In this document: positions 1 to 6,269 of the stretch, piece after piece | Layout: the number at the start of each line of letters is the position of its first letter | How positions within the stretch are numbered: the first letter of the stretch is position 1 | Assembly (NCBI RefSeq): GCF_002027555.1 | Contig: NZ_MXAP01000120.1 | Span: 1 to 6,963 of the forward strand | Origin: Moraxella equi | Lineage (GTDB): Bacteria; Pseudomonadota; Gammaproteobacteria; Pseudomonadales; Moraxellaceae | DNA: 6,963 nt | Reading direction: 5' to 3' | The notes under the pieces: generated by a model | Seen by the model: the letters and a program-made list of their open reading frames with translations, nothing else | What the model was told of the DNA's origin: nothing | Database searches by the model: none | Position numbers and translations under genes: made by a program

Positions 1-23
1 AAAGGTGCGTATTACGTACCTTT
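1..23 (-). terminator. GGTGCGT-type palindrome, probable terminator of the PIN gene
   Basis: Arms 1-10 and 14-23 are complementary except for one position, around a 3-nt loop. The hairpin begins 2 nt after the PIN stop codon, and on the minus strand its second arm ends in TTT at the window edge, so any longer T-run cannot be seen. On the minus strand the odd pair is A opposite C; on the plus strand it becomes a G-U wobble, so it may serve a convergent gene outside the window. It belongs to the same repeat family as 6844-6860 (18 of 20 bases match between 4-23 and 6844-6863). Confidence 0.5.
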
Positions 24-25
24 AT

Positions 26-1342
26 TTAATCATCATTAACATAATCAGGGTGTCTGCAACAAACAGGGCATAAATATTCGGCAATTTCATCATTTATTTC
101 AAAATAATGCAAATCTCCTAAGCTCCATTCAGCTCCACAAGAATCACAAGATTGCAAAATATCGTTAGACTCTTCATTTTTGCAATATAAACATCTGTAT
201 CCTGTATAACTATCAATATTAGGAACTAAGGTTTCCAATGAGCATTCTGGACAATCTAAAACTTGATGTGGATAATCTAATAGTCCCTTGTTTCTAGTTA
301 ATTCAATAGTAATTCTTTCTTTTATTTTTTGAGCTTTCATCAAAGCACGCATTTTCTCTGCACTTAAATGTGTTCTGCTTTTAAAATTTGGAACAAAGTT
401 TTCATTGCTTTGAGTATCAGGAAATTTATTGACACTACCAACTTCTTCAATGACTTCTTGGGAAATATTTAGACTTAAATATTGTCCAGCATATGTGATA
501 AAACATTCTGTATCATACATTAAAAAGTTATCTAATCCGCCAACATTAAGTGCTTCATCAAGAATCTCAGGTTTCGGCTGAATTGCCTTTTCCCCCCTTG
601 CTTCAATGGTTAAAAACCAATCGCCTTTTTTACTATCGCCAGTTACAAATATTAAATTTTTAGATTCAATATTTTTTGCGTTGTCCAAAATTTGTTGCCA
701 AATAATATAATCTGAATACTTTTTTTGATATTGTAAACCTTTATCAAAACATAATTCATCTTTATTTCTATCTCCAAATCCAGGTGCAATTTCTAATTTA
801 AAGCGTCTTTCGGCTGCTTTTTCAAGCTCATTTATTGCTTTTTGTTCTGTTGGTCTTGAACCAACTTTTCCGTCAAACAATTCAAAAATTTTATCTCTAA
901 TGGGGTCTTTTCCCTTTAATTTTATCTCTTTTTCCAATTGAGATTCCAAATCTTTATTGATTTTTTCAGCAAGACTTTTAATTTGCTCATAAATTTTATC
1001 TGTATCAATTTTATGAGTCTTTTTTAAAGATAAACTATTTATATTGCTCGCCAAATGACTTTCTAGCCCAGATATAGTTTTTATTATTTTTGAAAAATTT
1101 CCAATCTCATTAGAAATAACTGTAAGTCTATTTTTATTAAATTCCAAAGCAATATGATGCGGAATCCACAGCCTATCCTTAATTTTGTCTAGGGTTTTAA
1201 AAAATTCATCTCTTGTTTTTTCTTTATACTTATATAAGTTAAGCAAAGCACTTGTATCAAATACAAATGTGGCTGTTTCCCAAATTTGCTTATACTCTTC
1301 TTGGGTGTAGTCAAAATAACGATATTGTCTGAAATTTTTCAT
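26..1342 (-). CDS. PIN-like (DUF4935 / PIN_8 type) putative nuclease with C-terminal double zinc ribbon
   Basis: This 438-residue protein opens with a PIN-like fold: FDTSALLNLY at 28-37 carries the first acidic residue (Asp29), and a WIPHHIALEFNKNR block at 59-72 carries Glu67. A lysine- and glutamate-rich, probably coiled-coil section spans about 80-180. SDYIIWQQI (Asp211) and VTGDSKKGDW (Asp236, Asp241) follow, giving the acidic set expected of a metal-dependent PIN nuclease. The C-terminus has two four-cysteine knuckle pairs, Cys364/367 with Cys384/387 and Cys399/402 with Cys425/428, which look like zinc ribbons for nucleic-acid or protein binding. The nuclease role is inferred from family motifs; the target is unknown. 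PIN_8 proteins are often found among phage-defence or accessory genes. I chose ATG at 1340-1342 because AGGA (1350-1353) lies 7 nt upstream; an in-frame GTG at 1343-1345 is only 4 nt from it. The gene is AT-rich compared with acnD, which suggests transfer. No signal peptide or membrane segment is seen. Confidence 0.82.
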   Translation of the reverse strand: MKNFRQYRYFDYTQEEYKQIWETATFVFDTSALLNLYKYKEKTRDEFFKTLDKIKDRLWIPHHIALEFNKNRLTVISNEIGNFSKIIKTISGLESHLASNINSLSLKKTHKIDTDKIYEQIKSLAEKINKDLESQLEKEIKLKGKDPIRDKIFELFDGKVGSRPTEQKAINELEKAAERRFKLEIAPGFGDRNKDELCFDKGLQYQKKYSDYIIWQQILDNAKNIESKNLIFVTGDSKKGDWFLTIEARGEKAIQPKPEILDEALNVGGLDNFLMYDTECFITYAGQYLSLNISQEVIEEVGSVNKFPDTQSNENFVPNFKSRTHLSAEKMRALMKAQKIKERITIELTRNKGLLDYPHQVLDCPECSLETLVPNIDSYTGYRCLYCKNEESNDILQSCDSCGAEWSLGDLHYFEINDEIAEYLCPVCCRHPDYVNDD

Positions 1343-1367
1343 CACTAAATCCTAAAAAATTAGTTGA

Positions 1368-1398
1368 ACAAGACAATTCTACCACAAAATTGCCTTGT
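1368..1398 (-). terminator. Hairpin between acnD and the PIN gene, possible (attenuating) terminator
   Basis: Arms 1368-1378 and 1388-1398 form an 11-bp stem with a 9-nt loop. The single imperfect position is a G-U pair only in minus-strand RNA, which supports a role in the transcript running out of acnD. The T-run (TTTTTT, minus strand) comes about 8 nt after the stem, later than in a classical intrinsic terminator, and it runs straight into the PIN ribosome binding site. It could end most acnD transcription or only reduce readthrough into the PIN gene. Confidence 0.45.
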
Positions 1399-1419
1399 CC
1401 TTACACGATTTACAAATTT

Positions 1420-4002
1420 TTAGCTATCTAAGAACTTACTCGCAAACTCCCTAAGCACACCCCCCGCCTTATAAGTTCTCACATCGCTATCACTATCAAG
1501 GCGACATAAGACAGGCACGGTTTGGGTCTCGCCATTGTTGCGTTCAATGACAAGCTCCAATTCACAGCGAGCCGAGATTTCCCCTTGTACCGAATAAATT
1601 TCCGTACCATCCAAGTTAAGCGTATGGCGATTTTGACCGTTGATAAATTGCAATGGCAACACGCCCATTCCCACAAGGTTGGTGCGGTGAATGCGTTCAA
1701 AGCCTTCCGCGACAATCACTTCCACACCTGCAAGCCGTACGCCTTTTGCCGCCCAGTCTCGGCTTGACCCTTGCCCATAATCCGCCCCTGCAATGATGAT
1801 TAAAGGCTGACCCCGCTCCATATAGGTCTCAATCGCTTCCCACATTCGCACCACTTGCCCGTCTGGTTCAATGCGAGCCCAAGAGCCTTGACGGGTTGTG
1901 CCGTCAGCGTTTTTGACCATTTCATTAAAGAGTTTGGGATTTGCCAAAGTCGCCCGTTGTGCGGTCAAATGGTCGCCTCGGTGCGTGGCATAACTGTTAA
2001 AATCTTCTTCTGGCACGCCCATTTTTGCCAAATATTCGCCCGCCGCCGAATTTTTGACAATGGCATTGGACGGCGATAAATGGTCGGTCGTGATATTATC
2101 AGGCAAAATGGCAAGCGGTCGTAAATTTTTAAGTTCGCAAGTTTTTGCCAATGCCCCTTCCCAATAGGGCGGACGGCGAATATAAGTGGATTTTTCACGC
2201 CAAGTGTAAAGCGGACTGCTTGCTTTTTGTGATTTATCCAAATCAAACATTGGGATATAAATTTCACGAAATTGCTCAGGTCTTACGCATTTTGCCACGA
2301 TGTCATCAATTTCATCATCGCTTGGATAAATGTCTTTTAGATAAATCGGCTCGCCATTATAGAAGCCCAATGGGTCGTTTTCAATATCAAAACGAATCGT
2401 CCCAGCAATCGCATACGCCACGACAAGGGGCGGACTTGCCAAAAACGCTTGTTTTGCTTGTGGGTGAATGCGTCCGTCAAAGTTGCGATTGCCCGACAAT
2501 ACAGCTGTGGCGTACAAATCACGGTCGATGATTTCTTGTTCAATCTCTGGTCGTAATGCACCGCTCATACCATTACAAGTGGTGCAGGCATAAGCGACAA
2601 TGCCAAAGCCCAATTTTTCAAGCTCAGACAAAAGCCCTGCTTCTTCTAAATAAAGGCGAGCAACCTTAGAACCAGGGGCAAAGGACGATTTAACCCAAGG
2701 TTTACGAACAAGCCCAAGTTCATTTGCCTTTTTTGCCAATAATCCTGCGGCAACGGTGTTTCTTGGGTTGGAAGTGTTGGTGCAACTGGTTATCGCTGCG
2801 ATAATCACCGCTCCGTCAGGCATTAGTCCGTCTGTGCGATGTTCTACCGTCCCTGCAATGCCTTTTGCCTTTAAATCTGCCGTTGCCACGCGTGCGTGTG
2901 GGTTACTAGGGCCTGCGATGTTACGAGTTACCTTTGATAAATCAAATTGCAATACTCGTGGATAGACCGCCTTTGTCATTTTATCCGCCCACAGTCCAAT
3001 GGTTTTGGCGTATTGTTCCACCAATTTGACTTGGCTTGGCTCTCGCCCTGTCAAGGTGAGATAATCCAAAGTGTTTTGGTCAATATAAAATAGCCCTGCG
3101 GTCGCCCCATACTCAGGGGTCATATTGGCAATGGTCGCTCTGTCGCCCACCGACAAACTGTCCGCCCCTTCGCCAAAAAATTCAAGATAAGCCCCAACCA
3201 CTCGCTCGGCTCGTAAAAATTCGGTCAATGCCAAGACAATGTCGGTCGCTGTAATGCCCGCCTGTCGTTTTCCTGTTAAATGCACGCCCACAATGTCAGG
3301 CGTACGCATCATTGACGGCTGTCCAAGCATTACGCATTCGGCTTCTAGACCGCCCACGCCCACCGAAATCACGCCCGATGCGTCCGTATGTGGCGTATGG
3401 CTGTCCGTGCCAACACAGGTGTCAGGGAACGCCACACCGTCTTTGACTTGCACCACAGGCGACATTTTCTCTAAGTTGATTTGGTGCATAATGCCGTTAC
3501 CCGCAGGGATAACATCGACATTTTCAAAGGCGGTTTTTGTCCAATTGATAAAGTCAAAACGGTCATCGTTTCGGCGGTCTTCAATGGCACGGTTTTTGGC
3601 AAAAGCGTCAGGGTCATCACCCCCGTGTTCCACCGCAAGCGAGTGGTCAACAATCAGCTGAGTTTGTACCACAGGATTGACTTTGGACGGGTCGCCCCCT
3701 GCTAGGGCTATCGCATCTCGTAGCCCCGCCAAATCCACAAGGGCGGTCTGTCCCAAAATGTCGTGGCATACCACCCGTGCAGGATACCAAGCAAAGTCTA
3801 ATTCTTGTTTATTGTCAATGAGTTGTCCTAAGTATTCAGGGAGTTTTGGGTCATCGTTTTCGTTACGAACCAGTTGTTCGGCAAGGACTTTGGCGGTGTA
3901 GGGCAAGCGTTCATAGGCATTGGGGCGAATGTCGTTAATCGCCTGTTCTACATCATAATAATGTAGCTCGGTGTTTGGTAGGGGTTTACGGTAGTTTTTC
4001 AT
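1420..4002 (-). CDS. acnD: Fe/S-dependent 2-methylcitrate dehydratase AcnD
   Basis: AcnD is a cytosolic aconitase-superfamily enzyme that dehydrates 2-methylcitrate to 2-methylaconitate in propionate breakdown. The 860-residue product has the aconitase layout: HDILGQTALVD near 80, GTDSHTPH at 198-205, the SCTNTSNP block with Cys407, and ACTTCNG with Cys473 and Cys476, the three ligands of the 4Fe-4S cluster. The swivel domain carries ADYGQGSSRDWAAKG at 740-754. Length and motifs are complete, so nothing suggests decay. The adjacent prpC and a length nearer AcnD than the roughly 890-900 residues of AcnA favour AcnD over housekeeping aconitase. The ATG at 4000-4002 has a good Shine-Dalgarno (GGA at 4012-4014, within AAAGGAAA) 9 nt upstream. 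AcnD normally works with PrpF, which isomerises its product, but the next gene downstream is a PIN-like protein instead. The gene is clearly richer in G+C than its accessory neighbours. Confidence 0.94.
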   Translation of the reverse strand: MKNYRKPLPNTELHYYDVEQAINDIRPNAYERLPYTAKVLAEQLVRNENDDPKLPEYLGQLIDNKQELDFAWYPARVVCHDILGQTALVDLAGLRDAIALAGGDPSKVNPVVQTQLIVDHSLAVEHGGDDPDAFAKNRAIEDRRNDDRFDFINWTKTAFENVDVIPAGNGIMHQINLEKMSPVVQVKDGVAFPDTCVGTDSHTPHTDASGVISVGVGGLEAECVMLGQPSMMRTPDIVGVHLTGKRQAGITATDIVLALTEFLRAERVVGAYLEFFGEGADSLSVGDRATIANMTPEYGATAGLFYIDQNTLDYLTLTGREPSQVKLVEQYAKTIGLWADKMTKAVYPRVLQFDLSKVTRNIAGPSNPHARVATADLKAKGIAGTVEHRTDGLMPDGAVIIAAITSCTNTSNPRNTVAAGLLAKKANELGLVRKPWVKSSFAPGSKVARLYLEEAGLLSELEKLGFGIVAYACTTCNGMSGALRPEIEQEIIDRDLYATAVLSGNRNFDGRIHPQAKQAFLASPPLVVAYAIAGTIRFDIENDPLGFYNGEPIYLKDIYPSDDEIDDIVAKCVRPEQFREIYIPMFDLDKSQKASSPLYTWREKSTYIRRPPYWEGALAKTCELKNLRPLAILPDNITTDHLSPSNAIVKNSAAGEYLAKMGVPEEDFNSYATHRGDHLTAQRATLANPKLFNEMVKNADGTTRQGSWARIEPDGQVVRMWEAIETYMERGQPLIIIAGADYGQGSSRDWAAKGVRLAGVEVIVAEGFERIHRTNLVGMGVLPLQFINGQNRHTLNLDGTEIYSVQGEISARCELELVIERNNGETQTVPVLCRLDSDSDVRTYKAGGVLREFASKFLDS

Positions 4003-4071
4003 TGCTAAGTTTCCTTTTCTTTGGCTGTGAAAAATTAAATAATAAACGCTATTTTGAGTTTTGGGTAGGGG
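4003..4071 (-). promoter_or_regulatory. Short leader between the Hint gene and acnD
   Basis: These 69 bp separate the Hint stop from the acnD start. I see the acnD ribosome binding site and a TATTAT on the minus strand that could be a -10 box, but no convincing -35 at the usual distance and no hairpin. acnD is therefore either read through from the Hint or prpC promoters or driven by a weak local promoter; the sequence does not decide this. Confidence 0.25.
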
Positions 4072-4785
4072 TTATGCCTTGATAAAATTAGCATTATGAA
4101 CCCAAATACCGTCTTTACCAACAAAATAAGTATGATAGTCTTCTACTTCTAAATTATATATAGAAGTTTTGAATTTATTGTAAGTATGTGAAAGCAAGTT
4201 ATTAAATGGATTTTGATTACTACAAGAAATTTTTGGAAAATCATCAACATAAATATATTCTCCGTTATAAGTCTCTTCTAGGCTTTCTCCATTAAGATCA
4301 CTAATATAGAATGTTTTTAAACCTTCTGATGAAATTATTACAATACCTTGATCCCATTCATCATTAAAGTCTTTATTGTGAACCAAACCAACTACATCTC
4401 TTGTTTTAGTAGCTACTTCAAAAACTTCAACAGCTCCAATCAAATACGCATTTATGTCTTGGGATTTAAAGCTAAGTTTTGAACCTATTTGTAAATCAAT
4501 GGTTGAAGTCCATTTATTATCGGATTGAACCCATACCAAATGATTGTCTGTTAAATAGATTGATTTGATTATTAAAGGCTCTGTTTCGGTAATATAGGAA
4601 ATTTGTGTAATTGCGTTTTCCCCCAAACAAAAAGTTCTTAAAACACGCTTATATTCAGTTGGAGCATCTCTACCGCCAAATTCAGGACGAGATAACACCA
4701 TATCACCCACTTTAATCTCTTGAATTGGCACTAACCCTTTATCGGTATGTACCAAAGTACCAGCAGGAAAACCTTGATTTGACAT
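4072..4785 (-). CDS. Stand-alone Hint (hedgehog/intein) domain protein, pretoxin-HINT type, N-terminal Cys missing
   Basis: Almost the whole 237-residue protein is one Hint domain. GFPAGTLVHTDKGLVPIQEI (5-24) plus KVGDMVLS (25-32) matches the N-terminal splicing block, TDNH (79-82) the TxxH block, and YHTYFVGKDGIWVHN (217-231) the C-terminal block ending in His230-Asn231. Such domains sit before the toxin module in polymorphic toxins (Rhs, MafB, CDI types) and self-cleave. Here the first catalytic residue, normally Cys before FxAGT, is Gly5, so N-terminal acyl shift should fail; His-Asn could still support C-terminal cleavage, but only ANFIKA would be released. There is no secretion signal, repeat region or toxin domain. 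I prefer the ATG at 4783-4785: AGGA (4794-4797) lies 8 nt upstream, whereas the in-frame ATG at 4825-4827 lacks a ribosome site and overlaps a TATAAT. The gene interrupts the prpC-acnD pair and is AT-rich. It could be a toxin relic, a recombination donor cassette or a domesticated protein. Confidence 0.8.
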   Translation of the reverse strand: MSNQGFPAGTLVHTDKGLVPIQEIKVGDMVLSRPEFGGRDAPTEYKRVLRTFCLGENAITQISYITETEPLIIKSIYLTDNHLVWVQSDNKWTSTIDLQIGSKLSFKSQDINAYLIGAVEVFEVATKTRDVVGLVHNKDFNDEWDQGIVIISSEGLKTFYISDLNGESLEETYNGEYIYVDDFPKISCSNQNPFNNLLSHTYNKFKTSIYNLEVEDYHTYFVGKDGIWVHNANFIKA

Positions 4786-4825
4786 TATGACTGTCCTATT
4801 TTTAAAGAAATATTGATTAAAAAGC

Positions 4826-4831
4826 ATTATA
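4826..4831 (-). promoter_or_regulatory. Candidate -10 box (TATAAT) for the Hint gene
   Basis: A perfect minus-strand TATAAT lies between the prpC hairpin and the Hint coding region. Its expected start point, near 4819, leaves a leader of about 34 nt before the AGGA-preceded ATG at 4785. No good -35 is found at 16-18 nt; a TTTGTT is 15 nt upstream. The region is AT-rich, so a chance match is possible. Confidence 0.4.
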
Positions 4832-4849
4832 ATAACTTAAAAATTAAAC

Positions 4850-4887
4850 AAATATAAGGCACATTCTCCCAAATGCACCTTATATTT
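4850..4887 (-). terminator. Strong hairpin after prpC, probable intrinsic terminator
   Basis: Arms 4850-4863 and 4874-4887 pair over 14 bp around a 10-nt loop, starting 7 nt after the prpC stop codon. Two positions that mismatch on the plus strand become G-U pairs on the minus strand, so the structure is optimised for minus-strand RNA. The stem ends in TATATTT and is followed by GTTTAATTTTT, a broken T-run. This would end prpC transcripts before the Hint gene and so partly uncouple acnD. The AAGGTGCA core resembles the GGTGCGT palindromes elsewhere in the window. Confidence 0.68.
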
Positions 4888-4894
4888 TTACCAT

Positions 4895-6055
4895 TTATCT
4901 TTCATTCATCGGCACAAATTTTAAATTCTCAGGGCCTGTATAATTAGCACTTGGGCGGATAATTTTACCGTCCGCTCGTTGTTCCAAAATATGAGCCGCC
5001 CAACCTGCGGTGCGAGCCATTACAAAAAGCGGGGTAAACATTGCAGTAGGCACACCCATTTTTTGATAAGACACGGCAGAGAACCAATCCAAATTCGGGA
5101 ACATTTTTTTCTCATTCCACATTACCGTCTCTAATCGCTCGGCAATGTCAAAGAGTCGCATATCGCCTGTTTCTTCACTTAAATCTTTGGCAACTTGTTT
5201 AATCACTTCATTTCTTGGGTCGGCAATGGTGTAAACAGGGTGTCCAAAGCCGATGATGATTTCTTTTTTGGCAATGCGTTCTTTAATATCGGCTTCGGCT
5301 TCATCAGGGCTACGATAGCGTTTTTGAATGTCATAAGCGACTTCGTTCGCTCCGCCGTGTTTTGGACCTTTTAACGCCCCAATCGCCCCACAAATACACG
5401 AATACATATCCGAACCTGTGCCTGCAATCACTCGGCTGGTAAATGTGGACGCATTAAATTCGTGCTCAGCGTATAAGATTAGGCTAATATGCATTGCCTT
5501 TCTGTGATATTCATCAGGTCGCTCGCCGTGCAATAAATGCAAGAAATGTCCGCCAATAGAATCTTCTTCACTTTCTACACTAATACGTTTGCCATTGTGG
5601 CTATATTGATACCAATACAAAAGAATAGAACCAAGAGACGCCAATAATTTATCGGCAATATCACGGGCTTCGCTGGTTGGCATACTTTCTCGCTCTGGAA
5701 AAACACAGCCAAGCATTGAAACACCCGTCCGCAAAACATCCATTGGGTGCGTATGAGCAGGCAGGCTTTCTAATACTTCGATGACCCGAATTGGCAAACC
5801 ACGCATTGATTTTAATTTTTGTTTGTAGGCAATTAATTCATAGCGGTTTGGCAAATGTCCGTGAATTAAAAGATGAGCGACTTCTTCATATTCGCAATTA
5901 TTTGCCAAATCCAAAATATCATAGCCACGATAATGCAAATCATTGCCCGATTTACCAACCGTACAAAGAGCGGTATTGCCTGCGATTTGTCCGCTTAGGG
6001 CAACTGATTTTTTGGGCTTAAAGCCGTCAATTTTGGGTAGGGTTTGTTCACTCAT
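4895..6055 (-). CDS. prpC: 2-methylcitrate synthase PrpC
   Basis: PrpC is a cytosolic citrate-synthase family enzyme that condenses propionyl-CoA with oxaloacetate to 2-methylcitrate, the first committed step of the methylcitrate cycle. The 386-residue product has the usual full length. The early [20 protein letters not shown] segment (32-51) is typical of the PrpC/short citrate synthase branch. The catalytic residues are present: His233 in GPKHGGANE, His272 in GFGHPVY and Asp323 in [19 protein letters not shown] (197-205) is the conserved segment near the active site. The ATG at 6053-6055 has AAGGA (6064-6068) 8 nt upstream. It is first in the prp unit, behind a repeat-rich AT-rich region. 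prpB, commonly upstream, is not in the window; acnD follows only after an intervening Hint gene. Side activity as citrate synthase is common in the family, but the AcnD neighbour supports the PrpC role. Confidence 0.95.
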   Translation of the reverse strand: MSEQTLPKIDGFKPKKSVALSGQIAGNTALCTVGKSGNDLHYRGYDILDLANNCEYEEVAHLLIHGHLPNRYELIAYKQKLKSMRGLPIRVIEVLESLPAHTHPMDVLRTGVSMLGCVFPERESMPTSEARDIADKLLASLGSILLYWYQYSHNGKRISVESEEDSIGGHFLHLLHGERPDEYHRKAMHISLILYAEHEFNASTFTSRVIAGTGSDMYSCICGAIGALKGPKHGGANEVAYDIQKRYRSPDEAEADIKERIAKKEIIIGFGHPVYTIADPRNEVIKQVAKDLSEETGDMRLFDIAERLETVMWNEKKMFPNLDWFSAVSYQKMGVPTAMFTPLFVMARTAGWAAHILEQRADGKIIRPSANYTGPENLKFVPMNER

Positions 6056-6087
6056 AGCAGTGTTCCTTTTGTCCTTAATGGGAAAAT

Positions 6088-6131
6088 GATAATTTATTTT
6101 AATTTTTTTTAAAAATGTTAAATAAATTATC
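6088..6131. repeat. Inverted repeat 1 in the prpC upstream region
   Basis: Perfect 12-bp arms, GATAATTTATTT at 6088-6099 and its complement at 6120-6131, flank a 20-nt spacer of mostly T then A. With one bulge the pairing can continue inward into the T/A run. It is 33 nt from the prpC start codon, a position suited to an operator or leader hairpin. Confidence 0.6.
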
Positions 6132-6138
6132 GGCTTTT

Positions 6139-6171
6139 GGATAATGATATTAAAACGCTTAATAATTATCC
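6139..6171. repeat. Inverted repeat 2 in the prpC upstream region
   Basis: GGATAAT (6139-6145) and TATTAA (6148-6153), separated by a 2-nt bulge, pair with TTAATAATTATCC at 6159-6171, giving 13 base pairs and a 5-nt loop. On the plus strand it is followed by TTTTTT at 6173-6178 and so resembles an intrinsic terminator, although no plus-strand gene precedes it in the window. Confidence 0.6.
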
Positions 6172-6175
6172 GTTT

Positions 6176-6213
6176 TTTAAATATCCTTTTTAAAACTCAT
6201 TGGGATATTTAAA
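6176..6213. repeat. Inverted repeat 3 in the prpC upstream region
   Basis: Perfect 11-bp arms, TTTAAATATCC at 6176-6186 and GGATATTTAAA at 6203-6213, flank a 16-nt spacer. The arm shares the GGATA core with repeat 2 and a GATA-then-AT-rich layout with repeat 1, which suggests copies of one half-site. Confidence 0.6.
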
Positions 6214-6242
6214 TTTTTTAAAAAGTTTTGGGTTTGGCGTAA

Positions 6243-6259
6243 GGTACATATAACGCACC
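6243..6259 (-). repeat. GGTGCGT-type palindrome downstream of the SUKH gene
   Basis: In minus-strand RNA, GGTGCGT pairs with ATGTACC across a 3-nt loop, using two G-U pairs that would be mismatches on the plus strand. It begins 10 nt after the SUKH stop codon. No T-run follows it, so termination here is uncertain. Together with 6844-6860 it brackets the SUKH gene. Confidence 0.5.
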
Positions 6260-6269
6260 GTTTTTAAAA

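Larger units (their letters stand above)
6056..6269 (-). promoter_or_regulatory. prp upstream control region, AT-rich with three inverted repeats
   Basis: This 214-bp gap lies between the SUKH stop and the prpC start and contains no gene. It holds the prpC ribosome site, three inverted repeats (6088-6131, 6139-6171, 6176-6213) and a GGTGCGT palindrome (6243-6259). Candidate minus-strand -10 boxes are two GATAAT hexamers, at 6166-6171 and 6127-6132. The first has a weak TTAAAA 17 nt upstream; the second has TTTAAT at the same distance. Neither -35 is strong, as expected for an activated promoter. Methylcitrate operons are usually under a dedicated regulator (PrpR or GntR type), and this is where its sites would lie. 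No regulator gene is in the window. Confidence 0.45.

Noticed and set aside
1479..3901. Several open frames of 60-140 codons on both strands inside acnD, such as 3239-3661 and 2145-2531 on the plus strand
   Set aside because: They overlap a complete, well-conserved acnD, have no recognisable domains, and their translations look like shadows of acnD codons.
1420..4002. Housekeeping aconitase AcnA as an alternative identity for the 860-residue aconitase
   Set aside because: Linkage to prpC and the length favour AcnD; a phylogeny against AcnA and AcnD would settle it.
5791..6021. Plus-strand frame of 76 codons antisense to the start of prpC
   Set aside because: It is fully within prpC, has no recognisable product and reads as an antisense shadow.
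4059..6042. The 12-mer TTTTGGGTAGGG at 4059-4070 and again at 6031-6042, considered as a trace of duplication or insertion
   Set aside because: One copy encodes the conserved-looking start of PrpC, flanking bases diverge quickly, and about one 12-mer match is expected by chance in a window this size.
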